From Actinomycetota bacterium (GTDB lineage Bacteria; Actinomycetota; Thermoleophilia; UBA2241), in NCBI GenBank assembly GCA_003157715.1, contig PMKK01000207.1, positions 3,070 to 8,535 on the forward strand: 5,466 nt of DNA. Direction: 5' to 3'. This document shows positions 1 through 5,382 of the stretch, piece by piece (the first letter of the stretch is position 1; each line of letters begins with the position of its first letter). The position numbers and the translations under genes were made by a program. The notes beneath the pieces were generated by a model. The model worked only from the letters and a program-made list of their open reading frames with translations, made no database searches and had not been told where the DNA came from.

Positions 1-306
1 GGCCCGGCAGCGCTGCAGCCGGATGCGCGGCGCGAGACCGGCTCGCTCGGCGCGCAGCCGCACTCGGTCGAGCATGGCGTCCTGCAGATCGACGGCCACG
101 ACCAGCCCGTCCGGCCCCACCATCTCGGCCATCGGCAGGGTGAAATACCCCGGCCCGCAGCCGAAGTCGATGGCGGTCTCGCCGGAGCCGATCAGCCCGG
201 CCAGGATGCGCCGCGGGTCGTGGAGCAGCCGCCGCAGCGGAGTCACAAGCCAGCCGGCGTGAGCGGCCGAACAGACGTCGCCGCCGCCGGGCGCGCGGGG
301 TGTCAT
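1..306 (-). CDS. Class I SAM-dependent methyltransferase, N-terminal part (runs off left edge)
   Basis: The reading frame opens with ATG at 306 and stays open for 102 codons to the window edge, so the C-terminal part is missing. Residues 45-56 read AIDFGCGPGYFT, the glycine-rich SAM-binding motif I. VVAVDL (69-74) follows at the right distance, with D73 as the likely acidic residue that binds the SAM ribose. The preceding stretch (HAGWLVTPLRRLLHDPRRIL, 16-35) is typical of the lead helix in Methyltransf_11/25-like enzymes. The methyl acceptor cannot be told, because the substrate-binding half lies outside the window. The start is fixed by a 4-base ATGA overlap with the stop of the MFS exporter gene; only a weak AAAGG precedes it. 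Translational coupling to the exporter suggests a joint role, for example modifying a compound that is also exported (inference). Fold assignment is secure; specific function is unknown. Confidence 0.87.
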   Translation of the reverse strand, partial: MTPRAPGGGDVCSAAHAGWLVTPLRRLLHDPRRILAGLIGSGETAIDFGCGPGYFTLPMAEMVGPDGLVVAVDLQDAMLDRVRLRAERAGLAPRIRLQRCRA

Positions 307-1937
307 GATTCGGCCTTTGCCGCGGCGGCGGCCGCCCGCGCCGCCACATGGCGCGGCGCCGTGCCACGGACTGTGATGAAGGCGATCGGCGAGCCGATGA
401 GCAGCATGCTGCCGCTCACCCAGAGGGCGACGTGGATGCCCGAGCTGAACGACGTGCCGATCGCGTGAGCGATGGCGGGCGGCAGCTTGCCGCTCGCCGT
501 AAAGCGGCCCTGCTGGGCCATGGCCATGATCTTCGCGTACATGGCGGCCGGCAGATGAAACGGCTGCAACGCCCCCGGCAGCTGGCTGAGGTAGCGACGC
601 GTCACGAGGTTACCGAGCACGGCGATGCCGAACACGCTGCCCACCTGGCGCATGGTGTTCGAGGTGGCCGAGGCCATGCCGGCGCGAGCGGCCGGCACGG
701 TGCCCATGACGGCCGTCGTCATGGGGCTCATGATCAGGCCGTTGCCGAGACCGATCAGCAGCAGCCAGTACCAGAACGAGGCGTAGCCGCTCGTCGGTTC
801 GATCGTCGTGAGGCACAGCAGGCCCACCCCGGTCATGAGCAGGCCGACGGTGATCGGCGCCCGCGCGCCGACGCGCCCGACGACACGGCCCGAGACGACC
901 GCGGAGACCATGATGCCCAGGGTCGCCGGCAGCTGCAGCGCTCCGGCCACGGTAGGCGAGTAGCCCTGCACGTCCTGCATGAACAAAGAGAGAAAGAAGA
1001 TGACGCCGAAGAAGGCGAAGCTCACGATCACGCCGACCAGGTTGGCGCCGGTGAAGGTGCTGCTGCGAAAAAACTTGAGCTGCAGCAGAGGGCTCTTGCC
1101 GAACCACTCGATGACGAGAAACAAAGCGAGCGACAGCCCCGCGGCGATGAAGCACGACAGGATCCGGGCCGAGGTCCAGCCGTAGGTGTTGGCTTCGATG
1201 AAGGCGTAAGTCAGCGCCGCGAGGCCGACGATGGCGGTCAACTGCCCGGGCAGGTCGAGAGTGCGGCCGCCGCGGTCGGAGGATTCGGGCACGAAGCGCA
1301 GCGCCATGACGAGTGCGACGGCGCCGATCGGCACGTTGATCCAGAAGATGCTCTGCCAGCCGAGATGCTGGACCATGGTGCCGCCGATCAGCGGGCCGAT
1401 GGCCAGGGCGAGACCTGAAATGCCGGCCCACAGGCCGATCGCGCGGGCGCGTTCCCGGGGGTCGGGAAAGGTGTTCGTCAGGATCGACAGAGTGCTCGGC
1501 AACATGACGGCGCCGCCCACGCCCTGCACCACGCGTGAGGCGATCAGGAACCCGCTCGAGGGCGCCAGCCCGCACATGATGGAGCCGCCGGTGAACAGCG
1601 CGAGGCCGCCGATGAAGGCCTTGCGACGGCCGAACAGGTCGCCCAGCGTGCCGCCGGTGAGCAGGAGGCTGGCGAGCGCCAGGACGAACCCGTCGACGAT
1701 CCACTGCAACTCCGTCATGCCGGCGTGGAGATCGAGCTGGATCCTGGGCAGCGCCAGGTTCACGACGGTGCTGTCGAGCATCACCATGAACAGCGCGAAG
1801 CACATGCAGGCCAGCGTGAGGCGCTTGCGTTGGCGGTCGGTGTTCGCCTTGGCACCGTCGGGGATGGCGGTCTCCGGCAAGGTGTCTTCTCGCATCGTCT
1901 CCTCCGCGTCTCTGGCCGAGCCGGCCACGCCGCTCAT
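303..1937 (-). CDS. DHA2-family (EmrB/QacA-like) 14-TMS MFS multidrug exporter
   Basis: This 544-residue inner-membrane protein should be a proton-driven drug antiporter. Visible DHA2 signatures are LDSTVVNLALP (54-64, motif D1, with D55 in helix 1), GGTLGDLFGRRKAF (95-108, motif A in the loop between helices 2 and 3), SRVVQGVGGAVMLP (134-147, motif B with R135) and GISGLALAIGPLIGG (172-186, antiporter motif C). WINVPIG (199-205) is also typical of the family. The length fits 14 helices. The C-terminus ends in an Arg/Ala-rich cytoplasmic tail. The ATG at 1937 overlaps the TetR stop as ATGA but has no good ribosome site. An in-frame ATG at 1895 follows GGAGG by 5 nt and would give 530 residues, losing only a polar leader. 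The neighbouring TetR gene is the obvious regulator. The substrate cannot be predicted. Confidence 0.96.
   Translation of the reverse strand: MSGVAGSARDAEETMREDTLPETAIPDGAKANTDRQRKRLTLACMCFALFMVMLDSTVVNLALPRIQLDLHAGMTELQWIVDGFVLALASLLLTGGTLGDLFGRRKAFIGGLALFTGGSIMCGLAPSSGFLIASRVVQGVGGAVMLPSTLSILTNTFPDPRERARAIGLWAGISGLALAIGPLIGGTMVQHLGWQSIFWINVPIGAVALVMALRFVPESSDRGGRTLDLPGQLTAIVGLAALTYAFIEANTYGWTSARILSCFIAAGLSLALFLVIEWFGKSPLLQLKFFRSSTFTGANLVGVIVSFAFFGVIFFLSLFMQDVQGYSPTVAGALQLPATLGIMVSAVVSGRVVGRVGARAPITVGLLMTGVGLLCLTTIEPTSGYASFWYWLLLIGLGNGLIMSPMTTAVMGTVPAARAGMASATSNTMRQVGSVFGIAVLGNLVTRRYLSQLPGALQPFHLPAAMYAKIMAMAQQGRFTASGKLPPAIAHAIGTSFSSGIHVALWVSGSMLLIGSPIAFITVRGTAPRHVAARAAAAAAKAES
1901..1905 (-). 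promoter_or_regulatory. Strong internal ribosome binding site before an alternative MFS start
   Basis: On the minus strand GGAGG (1905 to 1901) lies 5 nt before an in-frame ATG at 1895-1893. This site is inside the first codons of the longer MFS reading frame. It makes 1895 a serious competitor to the overlapping ATG at 1937, which lacks a comparable site. Confidence 0.6.
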
Positions 1938-2638
1938 GCCGGCGCCGACCAGTCGCTCTTCAAGCCGTTGATGAAGGCCTGCAAGATGCGGCGCTGGCTG
2001 GCGCGCAGGCGGCCCGCGCCTTCGGGCCGCTGACGCTGTTCGAGCGTCGCCAGACCCTGCACCAGCGCCCAGGCGCCGTAGGCCATGAACTCGGCATCCT
2101 CGGGAGCACGCATCGAGAACACGCCCTGCGCCGCGCCCTCGCGAAACACGCCGATCACGGTCTCCTCGACGTGCCGGTGCTCACCGGTGACCGGGATCGC
2201 GTGCACCGACTCGTGCAGCGTGACGACGGCCACGTCTTCGGGGTTGTGCCGGGCGAACTCGAGGTAGGCCAAGCCGAGCTCGACGGCGCGTTCCTCGACG
2301 GACAAGCCGGCCGGCACGCGGGAAAAGGCATCCATGAGCGCGCCCATGGCGCTGTCGGCGAGCGCCTTGACGACGTCGTCCTTGCTGTCGAAGTACTTGT
2401 AGAGGGCGCCGGCGCTGAAGCCGGCGCGGCGCGCGATCTCGCGCAGCGACAGGTCGGCCGCGCCCCGTTCGAGCAGCACCTCACGAGCCGCGACCAGGAT
2501 GTCGTCGCGCGTCTCGCTGTGGCGCCGCTCGCGGCGGCGAGCCAGGCGCTCGGCGGCGAGACCGTCGCCCAGCTCGACCCGGTGATGATCCCTGCAAGCC
2601 CGGTGGTGGTCGCCCCTCGGGTGGTGGTCGCCCCTCAT
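1934..2638 (-). CDS. TetR-family transcriptional repressor, likely local regulator of the efflux operon
   Basis: The 234-residue protein has a TetR N-terminal DNA-binding domain at about 41-90. Its helix-turn-helix is LSLREIARRAGFSAGALYKYF (63-83), followed by the usual DSKDDVV. The C-terminal ligand/dimer domain contains AYLEFARHNPEDVAVV (124-139) and GAWALVQGLATL (188-199), which resemble the WHG-type TetR C-terminal domain. The start at 2638 is the only ATG, GTG or TTG in frame ahead of the helix-turn-helix, and a stop lies upstream. AAGGAGG (2656 to 2650) sits 11 nt before it, a rather long spacing. The first 40 residues are odd for TetR proteins: they carry three DHH clusters, two of them in an exact 18-bp DNA repeat, then an Arg-rich run. 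Its stop overlaps the MFS start (ATGA). Palindromic sites upstream (2682-2732) suggest autoregulation. The inducer is unknown. Confidence 0.95.
   Translation of the reverse strand: MRGDHHPRGDHHRACRDHHRVELGDGLAAERLARRRERRHSETRDDILVAAREVLLERGAADLSLREIARRAGFSAGALYKYFDSKDDVVKALADSAMGALMDAFSRVPAGLSVEERAVELGLAYLEFARHNPEDVAVVTLHESVHAIPVTGEHRHVEETVIGVFREGAAQGVFSMRAPEDAEFMAYGAWALVQGLATLEQRQRPEGAGRLRASQRRILQAFINGLKSDWSAPA
2602..2637. repeat. Two-copy 18-bp tandem repeat in the 5' end of the TetR gene
   Basis: Positions 2602-2618 and 2620-2636 are identical, giving a period of 18 bp (plus-strand unit GGTGGTGGTCGCCCCTC plus one base). Read on the minus strand they encode the repeated RGDHH in MRGDHHPRGDHH. 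A third, diverged DHH cluster follows at residues 17-19. The repeat explains the unusual His-rich N-terminus and looks like a recent slippage duplication. Confidence 0.85.
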
Positions 2639-2681
2639 GGCAGTCCCTGCCTCCTTACCGCCGTCGAAAGGAGGCCTGTCG

Positions 2682-2732
2682 TGAACGGCGCTCTCCGTGA
2701 CAAACGGCGTGTACTGGAGTGAACGCCGTTCA
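2682..2732. promoter_or_regulatory. Three operator-like sites at 19-bp steps upstream of the TetR gene
   Basis: Positions 2720-2732 read TGAACGCCGTTCA, a perfect palindrome apart from its central base. Comparing with its complement TGAACGGCGTTCA, the 13-mer at 2682-2694 matches at 11 of 13 positions and that at 2701-2713 at 9 of 13. The three sites start at 2682, 2701 and 2720, exactly 19 bp apart. Short inverted repeats of this kind upstream of a TetR gene are the usual TetR operator form. The palindrome falls over the predicted transcription start, a good place for repression. Binding by the adjacent TetR protein is inferred. Confidence 0.62.
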
Positions 2733-2733
2733 A

Positions 2734-2761
2734 TTTATCGCCGTCTGACAACCGCCGTCAA
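2734..2761 (-). promoter_or_regulatory. Sigma-70-like promoter for the TetR-MFS-methyltransferase operon
   Basis: On the minus strand TTGACG (2761 to 2756) is followed after 16 bases by GATAAA (2739 to 2734). These match the -35 consensus at 5 of 6 and the -10 consensus at 4 of 6 positions. Transcription would start near 2727, inside the perfect palindrome, leaving a 5' leader of about 90 nt that holds the two weaker operator-like copies. It stands out as one of the few AT-rich spots in this region. Confidence 0.5.
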
Positions 2762-2792
2762 GCGCTTATCGCCATACCATTCGTCACTCACG

Positions 2793-2900
2793 GCGTCGGG
2801 CCAGGCGCCACGCCACCCGTCACTCAGGGCGCCGGACCAGGCGTCGCGCTACCGGTCGCACGAAGCGTCGGACCAGACCTCGGGCCGGGCGTCGGGCCAC
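2793..2900. repeat. Degenerate 36-bp tandem repeat, three copies, non-coding
   Basis: Copies begin at 2793, 2829 and 2865, each opening GCGYCGGRCCAG. Copies 1 and 2 agree at about 25 of 36 positions, copies 2 and 3 at slightly fewer. A further GTCGGGCCACCCGTC segment near 2891 resembles parts of copy 1. The repeat lies between the cupredoxin stop and the TetR promoter. Short frames cross it on both strands but have no ribosome site or family resemblance, so I treat it as non-coding. Confidence 0.6.
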
Positions 2901-2933
2901 CCGTCGCGCCGGCTCTGGGGCCACCCGCGGCGT

Positions 2934-2950
2934 CGGCGGAAGACCCGCCG
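2934..2950 (-). terminator. Possible GC hairpin terminator after the cupredoxin gene
   Basis: A perfect 6-bp GC stem, CGGCGG / CCGCCG with a 5-nt loop, begins 12 nt after the cupredoxin stop codon on the minus strand. There is no T-tract, so it would be an atypical terminator of the kind seen in high-GC genomes. It may only be chance in GC-rich sequence. Confidence 0.35.
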
Positions 2951-2962
2951 GAGCGACCGCGT

Positions 2963-3412
2963 CTACTTCACCACGACCACCGCGTGCATGGCGGGCAGGG
3001 ACTTGTGGATCGAGCACTCGTAGAAGTACACGCCTTTCGCCGAGAACGTGAAGCTGAACGTCTGCCCCTGGCTCAGCGTCGAGCTCGCGAACACGCCCGT
3101 GGTCGGGGAGTTGAGCGACAGGCTCTTCGTCGACATCACGTTGTGGGGCATCGTGTCGTTGTTCGTCCAGGTCACGGTGGTGCCCGGCGCGACCGTGAGC
3201 GTCTTGGGGGTGAAGGCGAAGTTCTTGATCGAAACGGACGCGGCCGTGCCGCCGGCGCCGGCCGGCGACGACGCCGTCGCCGCCGGAGTCGTCGGCGTAG
3301 CCGAACTGGAGCTCGAAGAGCTACCGCAGGCGGCCGCGACCGCCGCCAGGGCAACCAGCGCCACGACCACGACCATCGAACGGCCGCGAACTTTGGCGAA
3401 GCGGGTCTTCAT
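2963..3412 (-). CDS. Secreted cupredoxin (plastocyanin-like) lipoprotein
   Basis: This 149-residue protein begins with a positively charged n-region, a hydrophobic helix (13-27) and Cys29, a probable lipidation site (AAAC, a relaxed lipobox). A Ser/Thr/Ala/Pro-rich linker (30-58) follows, then a small beta-sandwich domain (59-149). The type I copper site is recognisable: H90 in MPHNV, then C133, H136 and probably M142 in the segment FYECSIHKSLPAM. VAPGTTVTWTNND (74-86) is also typical of plastocyanin/azurin-like domains. It should sit on the outer face of the membrane and carry electrons or bind copper; the redox partner is unknown. The start at 3412 is chosen because GGTGAG lies 6 nt upstream and the signal peptide begins directly. 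The frame is open further upstream to 3625, but that part overlaps the sigma-factor start and lacks protein character. It is divergent from the sigma factor gene. Confidence 0.94.
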   Translation of the reverse strand: MKTRFAKVRGRSMVVVVALVALAAVAAACGSSSSSSSATPTTPAATASSPAGAGGTAASVSIKNFAFTPKTLTVAPGTTVTWTNNDTMPHNVMSTKSLSLNSPTTGVFASSTLSQGQTFSFTFSAKGVYFYECSIHKSLPAMHAVVVVK

Positions 3413-3568
3413 ATCGTTCTCACCTTCCTTGAGGCTCGGATCACCGTGAGAGGTACCGCGGCGCGCACGCGGCAAAACCAGCGGGGACCTCCTCGCCGAT
3501 CGCCCGGCCGTAATCCGCGCGTCCTCGGCGGACATTTCCAAGTAGAGTCCCCACTGACTGGAGGTCTT
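3413..3568. other. Divergent intergenic region between cupredoxin and sigma factor genes
   Basis: These 156 bp should hold the promoters for both directions. I see no convincing -35/-10 pair. TAGAGT at 3543-3548 is a weak -10 candidate for the plus direction. A GGAC...GTCC inverted pair brackets 3530-3550. An autoregulatory ECF promoter could be here, but its motif is not recognisable without the regulon. Confidence 0.4.
3560..3564 (+). promoter_or_regulatory. Ribosome binding site that decides the sigma factor start
   Basis: GGAGG lies 4 nt before the in-frame TTG at 3569 and 8 nt before an ATG at 3573. The ATG has the better spacing but is out of frame with the sigma factor; its frame stops after about 50 codons. 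This makes the start ambiguous. Confidence 0.6.
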
Positions 3569-4147
3569 TTGGATGACGAGCGACAAGCGCGCGAGGTCCG
3601 TTTCAACCTCCTCTTTGACACGCACTACGACGCGGTGCGCACGTTCGCCTGGCGCCGCGATCCCGATCTCGCCGACGACGTCGCCGCCGAGACCTTCGCG
3701 ATCGCGTGGCGCGAGCTGAACCGTCTTCCGGCCGAGCCGCGAGCCTGGCTGATCGGCATCGCGCGCAACGTGCGGCTCAACCTGGTGCGGACCGAGAAAC
3801 GGCGCACCGGACGAGAGGCGCGCGGCGCAGCCGAAACGGCGCCGCGTGGCGATCTGCCCCGCTTCACCGACGCGATCGAAGAGCGCTCGGCCCTGCGCAG
3901 CGCACTCGAGACGCTGTCCGAGCGCGACCGCGAAGTGCTGCTGCTGACCGCCTGGGACGACCTTTCGCGCAGTCAGGTGGCTGCGGTCGTGGGGTGCTCA
4001 CGGGGTACGGTCGCCGTGCGCCTGCTGCGCGCCCGGCGCCGGCTGGCGGCCGCGCTCGCCGGACAGGAGACGGCCCCTGCCGTTCCCGCCAACCCGCGCG
4101 TGCCCGCGCTCACCCCGTGCGTTCACGTTGAGGAGGCCCCCCGATGA
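3569..4147 (+). CDS. ECF-type RNA polymerase sigma factor (sigma-70 family)
   Basis: The 192-residue product has the two-domain ECF layout. Region 2 (about 12-78) includes LLFDTHYDAVRTFAWRR, the core-binding DLADDVAAETFAIAWREL (33-50), and PRAWLIGIARNVRLNLVR (57-74), the part that opens and reads the -10 element. A charged linker (75-100) leads to region 4 (about 103-163): ALETLSERDREVLLLTAWDDLS, then the helix-turn-helix SQVAAVVGCSRGTVAVRLLRAR that reads the -35 element. About 27 Pro/Ala-rich residues follow region 4. The TTG start at 3569 is the only in-frame start shortly before region 2 that has a ribosome site (GGAGG, 4 nt). An out-of-frame ATG at 3573 is better spaced, so a sequencing indel near 3575-3600 remains possible. 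The stop overlaps the next gene as ATGA, suggesting that gene's product controls or serves this sigma factor. Confidence 0.92.
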   Translation: MDDERQAREVRFNLLFDTHYDAVRTFAWRRDPDLADDVAAETFAIAWRELNRLPAEPRAWLIGIARNVRLNLVRTEKRRTGREARGAAETAPRGDLPRFTDAIEERSALRSALETLSERDREVLLLTAWDDLSRSQVAAVVGCSRGTVAVRLLRARRRLAAALAGQETAPAVPANPRVPALTPCVHVEEAPR

Positions 4148-5289
4148 GTCCCGATCTGCTACGACGGCTGCGCGACGCCGATCCCGCCAAAGCGATGCCG
4201 CCACAGGAACCGATGTCTCGTGACGCCCTGCGAAAGGCGGTCGTGTCGGGCGCTCGCACCACCGCCGCGCGCGCGCCCCGCTCCCCCCTGCGCCGGCGCC
4301 TGTCGATCGCGGCCGCGGCTATCGCCGCCGTCCTCGTGCTCGGTGGCTCCGCGTACGGCGCCAGCGTCATCCTCGACTGGCCCGCCGCGCTGCCTACGGG
4401 CCACGGGTTCACGGCGCAGCAGGTGCAGCGGCAATACGACGTCTGGCGCACCAAGATCGAACTGCCGCCCGGCGCGACGTGGCAGAAGAAGCTGCTGCTT
4501 CCCACCGACACCACTTACGGCAGCAGAGAGGGCACCGCTCAGGCGGTCACGCAAGCCATGGGCGCCTGGGCCGTCGAGTGGCTCGCGGCGGCGAAGGCCG
4601 GCGACCGGCAGCGGGTCGACACGGCCATGGCGCAGCTCGCGAGCCTGCGCGCGTCCATCCCGGTCTCTGTCGCCGACGGCAGCGACAATGGGGCCGGTAT
4701 CTGGGACGCCTCGACGGCGGACTACTACGACGCGGCGATCGCGGCCGCCAGGCAGGGCCACCTCGATCGTCTGAAGTGGGTGGCGCGGTGGGCCGCCAAG
4801 ATCGACCCGGCCTGGTTCTGGGCGGCGCAGAGGCATTGGCTCGGGTTCGTGGGCGGCGGCCCCGCCCAGACCCTCTACGACCGGCCTCAGTTCCTCGCGG
4901 AGTACAGGGCCGCTCAAGCGAAATTCGATCTGCCTCCCGGCCGCCGTTGGCCGACCTCTCCTTCGCTGCCGAACAACCTGCCCATGGAGAAGGGCTCGGG
5001 CTACCTCGAAGCGGCCCTCACGATCTCGTGGGCGTACTGGTGGCAGGAGTGGGTCGACGCCGCCAGGGCCGGCGACCGGCAGCGCGTCGAGGCCGCCGAC
5101 AAAACCTCGCAGCGCCTCGAGAAGCTGCTGCCGCGCGAGCCGAAGGGTTCGCCCACCCACGAGTGGCTGGCGCTCGACGACAAGACGATCGCGGACTTTC
5201 GGACCGTTGTCGCACACGCGCGCCGCGGCGACATGAAGCCCATGAAGGACTGGCTCTGGGTCCAGCATGCCTGGCTTGCGATGAAGTGA
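4144..5289 (+). CDS. Single-pass membrane protein with duplicated Trp-rich outer domain; candidate anti-sigma/sensor partner
   Basis: I do not recognise a named family. The 381-residue protein has a cytoplasmic N-terminus (1-52) with MSPDLLRRLRDADPA, a phrase common in membrane proteins encoded after actinobacterial ECF genes. One transmembrane helix (about 53-76) follows basic RSPLRRR, giving an N-in topology. The outer part is an internal duplication: copy A spans about 98-232 and copy B about 254-377, offset 156-158. Aligned landmarks are LPPG (107, 263), W113/W269, AGDRQRV (152, 309), E145-W146/E302-W303 and the Gly of ARQG/ARRG (205, 362). Twenty tryptophans are present. No HxxxCxxC zinc anti-sigma motif or Cys is seen. 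The start has AGGAGG 7 nt upstream and overlaps the sigma factor stop (ATGA). Anti-sigma or sensor function is inferred from position only. Confidence 0.93.
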   Translation: MSPDLLRRLRDADPAKAMPPQEPMSRDALRKAVVSGARTTAARAPRSPLRRRLSIAAAAIAAVLVLGGSAYGASVILDWPAALPTGHGFTAQQVQRQYDVWRTKIELPPGATWQKKLLLPTDTTYGSREGTAQAVTQAMGAWAVEWLAAAKAGDRQRVDTAMAQLASLRASIPVSVADGSDNGAGIWDASTADYYDAAIAAARQGHLDRLKWVARWAAKIDPAWFWAAQRHWLGFVGGGPAQTLYDRPQFLAEYRAAQAKFDLPPGRRWPTSPSLPNNLPMEKGSGYLEAALTISWAYWWQEWVDAARAGDRQRVEAADKTSQRLEKLLPREPKGSPTHEWLALDDKTIADFRTVVAHARRGDMKPMKDWLWVQHAWLAMK

Positions 5290-5320
5290 GGCCTGCAAGA
5301 GTGAGGCTTGATAAAAAAGT

Positions 5321-5348
5321 AGGGGCGGGCCCTTTTGGCCCCGCCCCT
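5321..5348 (-). terminator. Intrinsic terminator, strong on minus strand, possibly bidirectional
   Basis: AGGGGCGGG (5321-5329) pairs with CCCGCCCCT (5340-5348) over 9 bp. Two further inner pairs close around a TTTT loop after one mismatch. On the minus strand the stem is followed after 2 nt by six T residues (complement of 5318-5313), the classic intrinsic terminator form. It would end transcription of the gene at the right edge, whose stop is about 35 nt upstream. On the plus strand there is no T-tract, but the hairpin lies 31 nt after the membrane-protein stop and could serve both sides. Confidence 0.8.
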
Positions 5349-5382
5349 CGTCGCTTCCTGGTCTAGCGGTGAAAACGCACGT

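Noticed and set aside
348..1418. Long plus-strand open frame opposite the MFS exporter gene
   Set aside because: It is an antisense shadow from high GC: Arg/Asp/Gly/His-rich with no domain, and the opposite strand has clear MFS motifs throughout.
2659..2795. Repeated CGCCGT/ACGGCG hexamers considered as a CRISPR-like or larger operator array
   Set aside because: Beyond the three 19-bp-spaced sites, the other hexamers have irregular spacing and poor flanking match, as expected by chance in such GC-rich DNA.
2984..3568. Upstream extension of the sigma factor frame
   Set aside because: It runs antisense through the cupredoxin gene and is Arg-rich without sigma factor similarity before region 2.
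3413..3625. N-terminal extension of the cupredoxin frame up to 3625
   Set aside because: The signal peptide begins exactly at 3412 with a ribosome site. The extension would cover the sigma factor start and put residues ahead of a lipoprotein signal.
3573..3720. Short plus-strand frame from ATG 3573
   Set aside because: It has a good ribosome site but codes an Arg/Thr/Ser-rich shadow of sigma region 2 and stops after about 50 codons. Kept only as a start-site question.
4159..5298. Long minus-strand open frame opposite the membrane protein gene
   Set aside because: Low-complexity Arg/Gly-rich translation without motifs. The plus strand has a ribosome site, a TM helix and an internal domain duplication conserved at protein level.
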